From DATLED01 sp035525495 (GTDB lineage: Bacteria; Actinomycetota; Acidimicrobiia; Acidimicrobiales; CADCTF01): DNA of 25,022 nucleotides. The notes under the pieces are model-generated. The model was given only the letters and a program-made list of their open reading frames with translations. It was not told the DNA's origin and searched no databases. Position numbers and translations under genes: made by a program. Numbering within the stretch: position 1 is the first letter of the stretch; the number at the start of each line of letters is the position of its first letter. Shown here in pieces: positions 1 through 8,271 of the stretch. The DNA lies in the NCBI GenBank assembly GCA_035525495.1, contig DATLED010000040.1:1-25022 (forward strand), in the 5' to 3' direction.

Positions 1-1398
1 ACCATCGCCTTCACCCGCAGCCGCAAGGGCGCCGAGGTCGTGGCGGCACACACCCGGCGCCGGCTGCCGGCCGAGCTCTCGCCCGCTGTGCAGCCCTACC
101 GGTCGGGGTACCTGGCGTCGGAGCGTCGGGCCATCGAGGCCGACCTGTTCGCCGGGCGACTCCTGGGTGTGTCGGCGACGAGCGCGCTCGAGCTCGGGAT
201 CGACGTGGGCTCGCTCGACGCCTGCATCCTCAACGGATTCCCCGGCACCATCGCGTCGATGTGGCAACAGGCCGGGCGCGCCGGGCGTTCCCAGCAGCGG
301 TCCTTGGCCGTGCTCGTCGCCGGCGACGACGCCCTCGACCAGTGGTTCGTGGCCCATCCCTCCGAGCTGTTCACCCGCGTGCCCGAGCCGGTCGTGGTCA
401 ACCCCGCCAACCCCTTCGTCCTCGACCCGCACCTCGCGTGCGCGGCCTACGAGCTCCCGCTGACACCGGGCGACGACGCCGTGTGGGGCGACGAGCTCGA
501 GGACGGGATCCGCCGCCTCGTCGTCGCCGACTCGCTCCGGCTGCGGGAGGGACGGGCGGTTTTCGCCGGGATGGAGCGACCCGCACACCTCGTCGGGCTG
601 CGTTCGGGCTCCTCCGGCGAGTTCGCCATCGTCGATGCGGAGGGAACGCTCATCGGCACCGTCGACGCCGCGCGGGCCTTCACCTCGGTGCACCCTGGCG
701 CGGTGTACCTCCACCAGGGGCAGCACTACCGCGTCGATCGCCTGGATCTGGTCGACACCGCCGCGTGGGTCACCGCCATCGACCCGCAGGAGACCACCCA
801 GACGAGGTCGTCGACCTCGGTGTCGATCGTGGAGACGGAGTCCTCCACCGAAATCGGCGCGGCGACGCTGTCGCTCGGCGTCGTCGAGGTGACGGAACAG
901 GTGACGGGCTACCGGAGGATCTCGCTGCTCGACGGCGAGACGATCGGTGACGTCGACCTCGACCTGCCGCCGACCTGCCTGACGACGCGCGCCTTCTGGT
1001 ACACCGTCGATGCCACCCTGCTCAGGACGGCCGGCGTGCGGAGCCGGGCGGTGCCGGGAGCGCTGCATGCGGCGGAGCACGCGGGCATCGGGATGCTGCC
1101 GCTGTTCACGATCTGCGACCGGTGGGACGTCGGCGGCGTGTCGACGGCGCTGCAGATCGACACCGGTCGCCCGACGATCGTGATCTACGACGGCTACCCC
1201 GGCGGCGCCGGGATCGCGGAGCTCGGGTTCGCCGCCGGACGCAGCCACCTCGAGGCGACGCTCGAGGCCATCCGCGGTTGTGGCTGCGAGTCCGGGTGCC
1301 CGTCGTGCGTCCAGTCCCCGAAGTGCGGGAACCTCAACGACCCCCTCGACAAGGCGGGAGCCGTCGCCTTCCTCACCGAGGTCCTCACGACGGCGTGA
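1..1398 (+). CDS. DEAD/DEAH-box helicase with DUF1998 zinc domain, MrfA-like (5' end missing)
   Basis: The reading frame is open from base 1, so the gene begins upstream and only the last 465 residues are present; a GTG at 40 is an internal codon. The visible part starts in the second RecA domain (TIAFTRSRKGAE) and carries SALELGIDVG and QQAGRAGR, the superfamily 2 motifs V and VI. The C-terminus has a cysteine cluster CxC-x3-C-x2-C-x5-C at partial residues 427-442, typical of the DUF1998 (MrfA Zn-binding) domain. Known family role: MrfA of Bacillus subtilis is a DNA-dependent 3'-5' helicase in mitomycin-adduct repair. Function here is inferred from that family. The last 14 nt overlap the convergent DUF4349 gene. 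The upstream DEAD motif cannot be checked. Confidence 0.9.
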   Translation, partial: TIAFTRSRKGAEVVAAHTRRRLPAELSPAVQPYRSGYLASERRAIEADLFAGRLLGVSATSALELGIDVGSLDACILNGFPGTIASMWQQAGRAGRSQQRSLAVLVAGDDALDQWFVAHPSELFTRVPEPVVVNPANPFVLDPHLACAAYELPLTPGDDAVWGDELEDGIRRLVVADSLRLREGRAVFAGMERPAHLVGLRSGSSGEFAIVDAEGTLIGTVDAARAFTSVHPGAVYLHQGQHYRVDRLDLVDTAAWVTAIDPQETTQTRSSTSVSIVETESSTEIGAATLSLGVVEVTEQVTGYRRISLLDGETIGDVDLDLPPTCLTTRAFWYTVDATLLRTAGVRSRAVPGALHAAEHAGIGMLPLFTICDRWDVGGVSTALQIDTGRPTIVIYDGYPGGAGIAELGFAAGRSHLEATLEAIRGCGCESGCPSCVQSPKCGNLNDPLDKAGAVAFLTEVLTTA

Positions 1399-2314
1399 CG
1401 GCACCGGTCCGGCGGCCGAAGAACGGACGGCCGGCCAGCCACCCCAGTGCCAGCAGGAGGCCGAGCGGGATGACGTAGCCGAGGCCGATGATCGTCGCCG
1501 CCAGCACCGCCTGCGCGCCCTGGAGGGCCCGTTCGACGGCATGTGCCAGCGGAGCTGCTTCGTGTTCCTCCACCACGATGGCGCCGGGCTCGGCGAGGGA
1601 GACGGTGAGGGTCGAGAGGGCGACGGCGTCGCCGAGGCGGGCCTGCTCGGCCGCCAGTTGCTCGATCTGCTCGCGGACGGCGCCCAGCTGGCGCTGCACC
1701 TCGATCGTCTCGCCGATGGTCTTCGCCCTGGTCATCAGGAGACGGATGGCCTCCTCCTGGGCCCGGAGGTTCCGGAGCCGCGCGTCGAGGTCGGTGAGCT
1801 GCGCGCTGACGTCGTCGCCCTTGATCTGTTCCGATCGGAGCTTCCCGAGGCCGACGAGCTCCTGTCGGACGACGTCGAAGTGCTCAGCGGGCACGCGCAG
1901 GACGACCGACCCGGCCGCCGGCCGGTTTTCGCCCCCTCCCTGCGAGCTCGTCGACGACGAGACGAACCCGCCATGGGCCGCAGCGATCGACGGGACCTTC
2001 GAGAAGGCCACGTCGAAGCGGCCCTCGGCCACCTCGACGTCGACCGATGCGGTCTTGACGACCCTCGGGGCGCCGAGCCCCTGCGGGAGCGGCGTGGCGA
2101 CGTCGCCGGCACCGTTCCCCGAAGCCGTGGTGTCGGCGGCCAACGCGGCGGCGACGGTGCCGCCCGTCGCAGCGCTCCCCGCCGAAGCGGGCGAGAGGAA
2201 GGAGTCCTGTCCCTTCACCGAGGACTGCGACACCGGCTCGTTGCCGGCGATCCGCGCACCGACCACCGCCGCCAGCACCACCACGATGATCCCTGCTGCG
2301 ATCCGCTTGCCCAT
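1385..2314 (-). CDS. DUF4349 domain membrane protein
   Basis: A 309-residue protein. I chose the ATG at 2314 (MGKRIAAG) over an in-frame start 27 codons upstream because GGGGGAG lies a few bases before it and a membrane anchor (about residues 4-22) follows at once. The layout is N-terminal helix, low-complexity linker, a DUF4349 domain beginning near APRVVKTASVDVEV, a coiled-coil-rich middle (QLTDLDARLRNLRAQ, VQRQLGAVREQIEQLAAEQ), and a C-terminal membrane helix near GYVIPLGLLLALGWLAG. Proteins of this family are envelope-associated with no established reaction. It is 47 nt downstream of the small membrane gene ending at 2362 and could be read from the same transcript. Its 3' end overlaps the convergent helicase gene. 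Confidence 0.85.
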   Translation of the reverse strand: MGKRIAAGIIVVVLAAVVGARIAGNEPVSQSSVKGQDSFLSPASAGSAATGGTVAAALAADTTASGNGAGDVATPLPQGLGAPRVVKTASVDVEVAEGRFDVAFSKVPSIAAAHGGFVSSSTSSQGGGENRPAAGSVVLRVPAEHFDVVRQELVGLGKLRSEQIKGDDVSAQLTDLDARLRNLRAQEEAIRLLMTRAKTIGETIEVQRQLGAVREQIEQLAAEQARLGDAVALSTLTVSLAEPGAIVVEEHEAAPLAHAVERALQGAQAVLAATIIGLGYVIPLGLLLALGWLAGRPFFGRRTGAVTPS

Positions 2315-2361
2315 GCCGCTCCCCCTGGTCGATCTCGGAGGTTCGACGATCGGGGCCGGCC

Positions 2362-2538
2362 CTACGGTTCCCGATGCTCGCGATCCGCCGCCCACAGCTC
2401 GATCGCCGTGAGGATGGCGAGGAACGCGTACACGGCGGCGACCGTCTCCGGAACCCAGCGCAGGGCGACGGGCGCGGCGAGGGTGAGCAACGCGCAGACG
2501 ATGGCGGCGATGACGAAGAACGCGACGCGTCGGGACAT
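2362..2538 (-). CDS. small two-helix membrane protein following Pit
   Basis: A 58-residue protein (MSRRVAFFVIAAI...) with two predicted membrane helices, about residues 5-26 and 33-50, and a charged tail (ADREHREP). Its ATG shares one base with the stop codon of the Pit permease gene (TGATG), so translation is probably coupled to it. I recognise no family. Position suggests an accessory to phosphate uptake or simply a co-transcribed membrane protein. The coupling is visible in the sequence; the function is not. Confidence 0.65.
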   Translation of the reverse strand: MSRRVAFFVIAAIVCALLTLAAPVALRWVPETVAAVYAFLAILTAIELWAADREHREP

Positions 2539-3530
2539 CAGGCGACCGCGTGGACGATCAGGGAGCAGGCGCCGGCGATGAGGAACGCGCCGGGGATCGT
2601 GAGGATCCAGGCCCAGACCACCCGTCCGGCGACACCCCAGCGCACGGCCGAGAGGCGACGGGCGGAGCCGACGCCGACGATGGCGCCGGTGATCGTGTGC
2701 GTCGTCGAGACGGGGATGCCGGCAGCCGACGCCGCGAACAGCGTGGCCGCGGCCGCCGTCTCTGCCGCCATGCCCCCGACGGGCTGGAGGCGGGTGATCT
2801 TCGAGCCCATCGTCTTGACGATGCGCCATCCGCCGGAGAGCGTGCCGAGGCCGATGGCCGTGTGGGCGGCGAGCACGACCCAGATCGGGACGTCGGAGTC
2901 CTTCGGGAGGCGGCCGGCGGCGATGAGGACGGCGAGGATGATTCCCATCGTCTTCTGCGCGTCGTTGCCGCCGTGGCCGAGGCTGAACGCCGCCGCGCTC
3001 AGGAGCTGTCCCCGCCGGAATCCGCGGTTGAGCCGTTCGACCTGCTTCACCTTGTGGAAGCCGTTGAGGATCAGGATCGTGAGGACGAGGCCGAGGGCGA
3101 GGCCGATCAGGGGTGACAGGACGATGAAGACGCCGATCTTCTGCAGTCCTTCGAGGGCGAGTACATGGCCGCCGTGCACGGCGACGGCCGCGCCGGCGAT
3201 CCCCCCGACGAGGGCGTGCGACGAGCTCGACGGGAGGCCGAGGTAGAAGGTGAGGAGGTTCCAGGCGATGGCGCCGAAGAGGCCGCTGAAGACGACGCCG
3301 ATGGTGAGGACGTCCTGGAGGACGACGTCCTTGGCGATGGTGTTGGCGACGTGGGTCTTGAAGATGAGGAAGGCCGCGAAGTTGAAGAACGCCGCCCACG
3401 CCACGGCGTAGCGGGGGCTGAGGACCCGCGTGCTGACGACGGTGGCGATGGAGTTGGCGGCGTCGTGGAAGCCGTTCGAGTAGTCGAAGGCCAACGCGAC
3501 CGCGATGACCACATAGACCCCGAGAACCAT
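2538..3530 (-). CDS. pit: low-affinity inorganic phosphate transporter, PiT family
   Basis: A 330-residue polytopic membrane protein that imports phosphate, in characterised relatives as a neutral metal-phosphate complex driven by the proton or sodium gradient. Both PiT signature repeats are present: NGFHDAANSIATVVSTR near residue 19 and SLGHGGNDAQKTMGII near residue 184. The length is at the short end of the actinobacterial family. The gene starts 22 nt after the DUF47 gene; this pairing (DUF47/PhoU-like protein plus Pit) is a well-known operon thought to regulate Pit activity. Its stop overlaps the next small membrane gene by one base. No pho box was recognised. Confidence 0.93.
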   Translation of the reverse strand: MVLGVYVVIAVALAFDYSNGFHDAANSIATVVSTRVLSPRYAVAWAAFFNFAAFLIFKTHVANTIAKDVVLQDVLTIGVVFSGLFGAIAWNLLTFYLGLPSSSSHALVGGIAGAAVAVHGGHVLALEGLQKIGVFIVLSPLIGLALGLVLTILILNGFHKVKQVERLNRGFRRGQLLSAAAFSLGHGGNDAQKTMGIILAVLIAAGRLPKDSDVPIWVVLAAHTAIGLGTLSGGWRIVKTMGSKITRLQPVGGMAAETAAAATLFAASAAGIPVSTTHTITGAIVGVGSARRLSAVRWGVAGRVVWAWILTIPGAFLIAGACSLIVHAVA

Positions 3531-3552
3531 GTGGTTTGTGCTCCGGTTCCGG

Positions 3553-4170
3553 TCAGGCGTGCTTGAGGACGATGGACTCGACGATGTTGGAGATGTCCTC
3601 GATGGTGTTGAGGGCGGCCTCCATGGCCTCGACGATGTCCTTCCACCGGAGCACCTCGAGGGCGTCGAACTCCCCGCCGAAGAGGCGGGCGATCGTGCGT
3701 TGGTAGATGGCGTCGCCCTCGCTCTCCAGCTTGTCGATGGCGTCGAGGTGGGGACGAACCTCCTTCATGCGCTCGAAGCGGGCCATGAGCTCGACGGTCT
3801 GGTCGGCCATGCGGACGAGGAGGGCGGCCTGCTCGTCCATCTCGGGCAGCACCTCGGTGACACCGACGAGCCGCATCAGGTTGGCGACGGCGAGGATGTC
3901 GTCCACGACGTCGTCGAGCTCCTCGGCCAACGCGTGGATGTCTTCGCGGTCGAAGGGGGTGACGAAGCTCGTGTCGAGTCTTCGGAGGATGGCACCGGCG
4001 AGGTCGTCGCCCCTTCGCTCGCAGGCCACAACCTGGCTGTAGTGGGCGTCGACCTGGCCGATGTCCCCGACGAGCTCCTGGAGGCGTCGGGCGGCATCCG
4101 CGGCGTTGGCCGCGCTGTCGGAGAAGAGCTGGAAGAACGTGTCGTCCACCGGCACCAGGCGGAAGCGCAT
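3553..4170 (-). CDS. DUF47 family (PhoU-like) Pit accessory protein
   Basis: A 205-residue, mostly helical protein. The frame stays open upstream, but the conserved start is MRFRLVPVDDTFFQLFSDSA at 4170. The DUF47 pattern is clear: an acidic helical bundle with CERRGDDLAGAILRRL, FDREDIHALAEELDDVVDDI and a second repeat near KLESEGDAIYQ and WKDIVEAMEAALNTIEDISN. Proteins of this kind are encoded next to Pit and are thought to gate or regulate it, much as PhoU does for Pst. A TAGGTT box ends 7 nt before the ATG and overlaps the stop of the preceding FnIII gene, so this gene may have its own leaderless start of transcription besides read-through from the sortase operon. Confidence 0.9.
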   Translation of the reverse strand: MRFRLVPVDDTFFQLFSDSAANAADAARRLQELVGDIGQVDAHYSQVVACERRGDDLAGAILRRLDTSFVTPFDREDIHALAEELDDVVDDILAVANLMRLVGVTEVLPEMDEQAALLVRMADQTVELMARFERMKEVRPHLDAIDKLESEGDAIYQRTIARLFGGEFDALEVLRWKDIVEAMEAALNTIEDISNIVESIVLKHA

Positions 4171-4177
4171 GGCGCGC

Positions 4178-4183
4178 AACCTA
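4178..4183 (-). promoter_or_regulatory. -10-like box for a leaderless DUF47 transcript
   Basis: On the minus strand TAGGTT is followed by 7 nt and then the ATG at 4170, a spacing typical of leaderless mRNA. The same CCGCTAGGTTGC context precedes the ABM gene at 19007. There is no convincing -35, and TAG is also the stop codon of the upstream gene, so part of the match is constrained by coding. Confidence 0.35.
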
Positions 4184-5671
4184 GCGGGTCGGGTTGGCCT
4201 TCCCGGACACGCGCATTCGGAGCGGCGCGGGCGGGTCCGGGATGTCGAGGCCCGGGGCGTCGAGCGGCGGGTCCGGACGGCGACGGGGAGCGGGGGTCGT
4301 GCCGGTCGGTCGGCCGTTGGTCGCCGGATCGGCGAGGTCGGAGAAGCCGCCGTGGTGACCGTTCCGGGTGGCTGACGGGTCGTCGTCGGGCGGGGAGGGG
4401 GCAGAAGTCGGTTCGGGGTCGGCGTCGACGAGGTCGTCGGGGGCGAGGCCCTCAAGGTCGGCCCGCTTGACCTCCGCCTTGACGAAGAGACCGGTCATGC
4501 TGAGCACGAAAAGCAACAGTCCGAAGGCGACGAAACCGAGGGAGCGGCGGCGTTCGCCGGGATCGGCGGCCAGGCGCGCCTGGCCGAGGCCAACGTCGGG
4601 CGCGTCGGCCCCGGGCTCGGCGGGATCGTCCTCGACGCCCAACTCGTCACCGGCCGCGAAGGGGAGAATCCGCTCGAAGCCGGGGTCCGGCGGTTCGACC
4701 CGTTTGGGCGGCGCGGCCCGTCGGGCGTTCAGGAACGCTGCGAAGTCCGACAGGTCCACCGTGCGGGTCGATTCCGAGGCCGTGGCCGCGGAGCCCGAGG
4801 TCGACGTCGACGAACCCGACGACGGTCCGGCGGCTCCGGTCGTGCCCCCTCCGGACGATCCCGTGCCTGGGCTCGGGGCGGGCGCGGGCTCAGCCACCTC
4901 GACGGTGGCGTCACGGGAGACCGCACCCTCCGCCACGTCGGCCCGATACGCGACGACGTGGTACCGCCACGTTCCGATCGCCGGTGCGTCGGTGACCGCG
5001 TGGACGCTCGGGTCGACGAGTCCGTTCTCGAGGGTGACGTACTCGCTGGACCCCTGTTTGGCACGACGCACCTCATAGGCGATGAGGTCGGGCTCCCGAC
5101 CGTCGGTGGACCACGTCACCGTGACCTCCCCGTTCGCCGGCGGGGAGACCTCCACGTCCACGGGCTTCTTCGGCGGGACGGCGAGCTTGATCGGCACGAC
5201 CACCTGCGCGCTCTGGGTCCGCCCGTCGGTGCTGGAGCCCGTTGCCTTGATGACGACGGCATAGGGACCGTTCGTCCTGAACGTGACCTGCGGGAACGCG
5301 AAATCGACATCGCGCTGGTCAGCCTTGATCGGATCGGGCGCCGGTGGCGTCACCTGGCCCTCCCGACAGGCGACGAAGCGAGCGTCGATCGTCACGACCT
5401 TTCCGTTTGGCCCGACAACCGGTTGGGTGTGCTCGTTCGTGACGTGGCCTTCGATGGCCACGGTGGCCACCGTGTAGGGCGAGGCCGAGGTGGGGTTGTC
5501 GACGCGGATGCGCATCTCGTTGGTGATGGGGGCCGGCGGCGGGTCGCTGCACTCCGGTGACGGTGGCGACGGCGCCGTCGTCGAGGTCGTCGTCTGCGCG
5601 CGAAGCGGAACGACCGGGCACGCGAGGAGCAGCAGTCCAACGGATCCCGCGAGTGCCCGACGACGGTTCAC
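4181..5671 (-). CDS. secreted/membrane-anchored fibronectin type III domain protein
   Basis: A 496-residue protein starting with GTG at 5671, which overlaps the sortase stop by 4 nt (GTGA), so the two are translationally coupled. It has a signal peptide (MNRRRALAGSVGLLLLACPV, cleavage likely after LRAQ), a Thr/Ser/Pro stretch, a beta-rich region at about 45-165, one FnIII-type domain at about 169-259 (VTVTWSTDG, WRYHVVAYRADV), a Gly/Ser/Thr linker at 265-300, a membrane helix at about 378-397 and a roughly 100-residue acidic, proline-rich tail predicted to be cytoplasmic. No LPxTG-type signal is present, so it is probably anchored by its own helix rather than by the sortase. It may act with the sortase at the cell surface; no specific function is known. 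Confidence 0.8.
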   Translation of the reverse strand: MNRRRALAGSVGLLLLACPVVPLRAQTTTSTTAPSPPSPECSDPPPAPITNEMRIRVDNPTSASPYTVATVAIEGHVTNEHTQPVVGPNGKVVTIDARFVACREGQVTPPAPDPIKADQRDVDFAFPQVTFRTNGPYAVVIKATGSSTDGRTQSAQVVVPIKLAVPPKKPVDVEVSPPANGEVTVTWSTDGREPDLIAYEVRRAKQGSSEYVTLENGLVDPSVHAVTDAPAIGTWRYHVVAYRADVAEGAVSRDATVEVAEPAPAPSPGTGSSGGGTTGAAGPSSGSSTSTSGSAATASESTRTVDLSDFAAFLNARRAAPPKRVEPPDPGFERILPFAAGDELGVEDDPAEPGADAPDVGLGQARLAADPGERRRSLGFVAFGLLLFVLSMTGLFVKAEVKRADLEGLAPDDLVDADPEPTSAPSPPDDDPSATRNGHHGGFSDLADPATNGRPTGTTPAPRRRPDPPLDAPGLDIPDPPAPLRMRVSGKANPTR

Positions 5672-6291
5672 GCGGACTGGCCGGCGCCCTTGGTGAGCTT
5701 CGCCTGCACGTAGAGCCGGCGGGCCGCCGAGCCCTTCGGATGGCAGGTCGTGAGCGTCAGCTTGTGGCTCGTGACGTCGTTCGAGACGACCGAGAGATCG
5801 GTCGGCAGGATGACCGTCGGCGCCTTGACGACTTCATAGGTGCACGAACCGATGGGCGTTTCGAGGATGATCACGTCCCCCAGCTTGAGCCGATCGAGCT
5901 GGTTGAAGGGCTTGCCGTAGGTCGTTCGGTGCCCGGCAATGCCGACGTTGCCTGCCTCGCACGGCAGCGGCGTGCTCGGGTAGTGCCCGGCTCCGGCTCG
6001 GAGCGCGCTGGCCGAGGTCCCTTCCACCACGACGGTGTCGACGCCGATGGCGGGGATCTCGATGCGGGTCAACGGATCGCCGACGCCGAGGGTCTTCTTC
6101 TCGTAGGCCTGCTTGAGGGCCGGGCTGGCGAGCTCGCGATCGAGGCGGCTCTGGACGCGGTCGCGATACACGTTCGTGTACACGGGGTACCCGAGGACGC
6201 CGAGGGCGCCGACGAGCAGGACTCCCGACAGCGCCGAGAGGCCTCGCCGCGCCCACGGATTGGCGCGGAGGAAACGGATCAACGCGTCCAT
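5668..6291 (-). CDS. sortase, SrtE-like
   Basis: A 207-residue membrane-bound transpeptidase that would link surface proteins to the cell wall. There is an N-terminal helix at about 17-37, then a sortase barrel with catalytic His121 (AGHRTTYG), Cys183 in TLTTC and Arg191/192 (SAARRLYV). The AGHRTTYGKPF and TLTTCHP motifs are those of actinobacterial class E sortases. The ATG at 6291 follows GAGGTGAT by a good spacing. The probable substrate, an LPRTG protein, lies directly upstream (6397-7731). Characterised class E sortases prefer LAxTG, so an LPRTG substrate would be a small departure; the class call is by motif only. Confidence 0.93.
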   Translation of the reverse strand: MDALIRFLRANPWARRGLSALSGVLLVGALGVLGYPVYTNVYRDRVQSRLDRELASPALKQAYEKKTLGVGDPLTRIEIPAIGVDTVVVEGTSASALRAGAGHYPSTPLPCEAGNVGIAGHRTTYGKPFNQLDRLKLGDVIILETPIGSCTYEVVKAPTVILPTDLSVVSNDVTSHKLTLTTCHPKGSAARRLYVQAKLTKGAGQSA

Positions 6292-6326
6292 GGGTGGATC
6301 ACCTCGCAGTCGTCTTCGAGCGTAGT

Positions 6327-6359
6327 GAAGGCCCCGGAACCGTTGGCGCCGGGGCCTTC
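6327..6359 (-). terminator. GC-rich hairpin between the LPRTG gene and the sortase
   Basis: A perfect 11-bp inverted repeat (GAAGGCCCCGG / CCGGGGCCTTC) with an 11-nt loop lies between the stop of the LPRTG gene and the start of the sortase. There is no run of T after it on either strand, so it is a likely but not classical terminator. It suggests the sortase operon can be transcribed separately. Confidence 0.55.
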
Positions 6360-6396
6360 CTCTACGAAACCGTCGGTTGTGGTGTGACCGGAGCGG

Positions 6397-7731
6397 TCAG
6401 CGGGTGCGGAGTGTCCGCCGCGTGATCACCGCGAGGCCGAGTCCGGCGACACCGGCGATCGGCAGCCACGGGAGGTCGTCCGGGCTGCCGCCGGTGCGGG
6501 GCAGCTCGCGGGTGACGACCGGTGTCTCCTCGGGCTCGGAGACCGTCGTGGCGGCGACGCAGCCACCAGCGGCCTCGGCGTGGGCGAGGTCGAACAGCAG
6601 ACCGCCGGCGAGCGGCGCCGGGGCCAGCTGGAGGGCGTGCACCTTGACGCCGTCGGCCGTGGCCGCCGCCGTGCCGTTGGGGTTGGTCGTCGCCGTGCCC
6701 GACCCGGCGACGATCTCGGTCTGGATCGGGAGGCCGGCGAAAAGGACGACCCGGGTCCCAGGGTTCACCGTGAACTCACCATTCGTGAGGCTGATGTTCA
6801 CGTCGACCTCACCGATGCCGCCGGGAAGCGTCTGCTTCGGCAGGAGGTCGGGCACCGACGGCAACAGGGCGATGATCGGGGCTGCGAGCTTCACCCGAAC
6901 GAGCGCCGGGTCGAACGACGGCGTCGCCTTCCCATCGGCGAGGGTGCAGACGACCTTGGCTTCGGCCCGGGCGATGGTGATCGTGGCCAGGGGCTGGCCG
7001 ACCGAAACCCCCTGCAAGGTCGGGGTCGGGAGGATCCGGACGATGGCGCCCGAGGCGGTCGCCTCGGTGGTCACGGTCGTGCCGCTCACGGCGACGCCGG
7101 ACGTCGACGAGCCGAAGTCCGCGGACAGGGTCTCGGTCGACACGACGCTCTGCACCACTTCGTTCACCGTGTTGCCGGCGGCGAGGCACGCCTCTTTGAG
7201 CGGCGACGGGAGCGGGTTGCACACGGCGCTCACGGTCGAGTTCACCGTCGTGACGATGGGCCCGGTCACGGGGGCCAGCGGCCCACTCAGGATGGTGTTC
7301 ACCGTGACGTCGAGCTCCGCGACCTTGCCGGTCGCCGACGCGATCGAGCTGGCTCCCGTCCCCGTCGCCGAGGCGATGCCACAGCCGGTGCCGATGCGGA
7401 TCGGGAGAGCTGCGAGCTGTGCCGGCGGGAGCACGGCGCCGCACACCTCGGGCTTGGACTCGCCGGGCGGGTTCGCCGCCTTGACATCGCCCACGATGCC
7501 CGCAGGGGAGATGCCACCGGTGCCCTGGGCGGCGCCGGTGCCGTCCGAGGCGGCCTTGGCCGACGAGATGCCGGCCGACACCCCCTGGCCACCGAGGGCC
7601 AGCTTGAGGGCAAAGGCGCTGGCCGATCCTGCGTAGCTCGCCGCGGTCTGCGCGGTGGCGGCGCTAGCCGCCATGGTGCTGAGCAGGAGTCCGGCGACCG
7701 CTACTCCGCCAACCCGTCGAATCGAACGCAT
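6397..7731 (-). CDS. secreted cell-wall-anchored protein with LPRTG sorting signal
   Basis: A 444-residue protein that is rich in Ala, Val, Thr and Gly and low in charge. It has a signal peptide (MRSIRRVGGVAVAGLLLSTMAASAATA) and a complete C-terminal sorting signal: LPRTG at 410-414, a hydrophobic helix (LPWLPIAGVAGLGLAVI) and a positive tail (TRRTLRTR). The middle is predicted beta-rich and holds a few paired cysteines (VCGAVLPP, GTGCGIA, AVCNPLP), resembling actinobacterial choice-of-anchor surface proteins; I could not name a domain. The ATG has GAGGAG upstream. It is almost certainly handled by the adjacent sortase. Function unknown; a structural surface layer or adhesion role is conceivable. 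Confidence 0.85.
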   Translation of the reverse strand: MRSIRRVGGVAVAGLLLSTMAASAATAQTAASYAGSASAFALKLALGGQGVSAGISSAKAASDGTGAAQGTGGISPAGIVGDVKAANPPGESKPEVCGAVLPPAQLAALPIRIGTGCGIASATGTGASSIASATGKVAELDVTVNTILSGPLAPVTGPIVTTVNSTVSAVCNPLPSPLKEACLAAGNTVNEVVQSVVSTETLSADFGSSTSGVAVSGTTVTTEATASGAIVRILPTPTLQGVSVGQPLATITIARAEAKVVCTLADGKATPSFDPALVRVKLAAPIIALLPSVPDLLPKQTLPGGIGEVDVNISLTNGEFTVNPGTRVVLFAGLPIQTEIVAGSGTATTNPNGTAAATADGVKVHALQLAPAPLAGGLLFDLAHAEAAGGCVAATTVSEPEETPVVTRELPRTGGSPDDLPWLPIAGVAGLGLAVITRRTLRTR

Positions 7732-7876
7732 GTTGCTCCTCGTCGTCTGGGCCCTGAGCTGCGGGGCCTCGGGATACTACCTACCCGGCGGTGCCGGGGC
7801 CTACCGTTCCGTGCGGGAGGACTCCCCCAGAGGGAGGCGCTTCCTACCGTGCTGCTGACCTTGTCTCGGAGCGTTT

Positions 7877-8266
7877 TCACAACTCGCCGGCAACTTCCCG
7901 ACGCATCGCCGCGTTCGCCTCGACCACCACGTCTGGCAGGAGCGGCCCGATCAGTGCCACGTCCGTCGGGGCGCGATAAACGACCCGAACCGTGACGATG
8001 ACCGGAAATGCCCCACCATGATCACTGTCGGTACCCAACCGCCCCGGCTTTAGGCCTGGCGCTGCTCGAAGGGCGGCCGAGCGGATGGCCGAGGGCCGGA
8101 AGTCGATGGACGCCTGGCGCGCCGCCTCCCGGGCGGCGTGGACGACGAGGACCTGATCGCGGGCGATGACCGTCACCTGCACGACGGCGAGGAGGAGCAG
8201 GACGAGCACCGGCAAGACGAGGGCCAACTCGGTGGCGGCCTGGCCCTCGTCCGTGCGTCGGGCCAC
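7877..8266 (-). CDS. TadE-like pseudopilin
   Basis: A 129-residue protein starting with GTG at 8266. The N-terminus EGQAATELALVLPVLVLLLL is a type IVb prepilin-like signal: cleavage after Gly8 would leave Glu at +5 of the mature protein, followed by one hydrophobic helix. A TadE-like body follows (VHAAREAARQAS, VTVRVVYRAPTD). TadE and TadF are minor pseudopilins needed for Flp pilus assembly. It is the last gene of the tad operon, 5 nt after the Flp-like pilin gene. No prepilin peptidase gene is present in the window, so processing would need one encoded elsewhere. Confidence 0.85.
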   Translation of the reverse strand: MARRTDEGQAATELALVLPVLVLLLLAVVQVTVIARDQVLVVHAAREAARQASIDFRPSAIRSAALRAAPGLKPGRLGTDSDHGGAFPVIVTVRVVYRAPTDVALIGPLLPDVVVEANAAMRREVAGEL

Positions 8267-8271
8267 GGTGG

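Noticed and set aside
1280..2581. A 433-codon plus-strand open frame after the helicase
   Set aside because: It is antisense to the DUF4349 gene and its translation is Arg/Asp/Gly-rich without domain features.
7816..7829. GGGA/TCCC mini-hairpin upstream of the LPRTG gene
   Set aside because: A 4-bp stem is expected by chance at this GC content.
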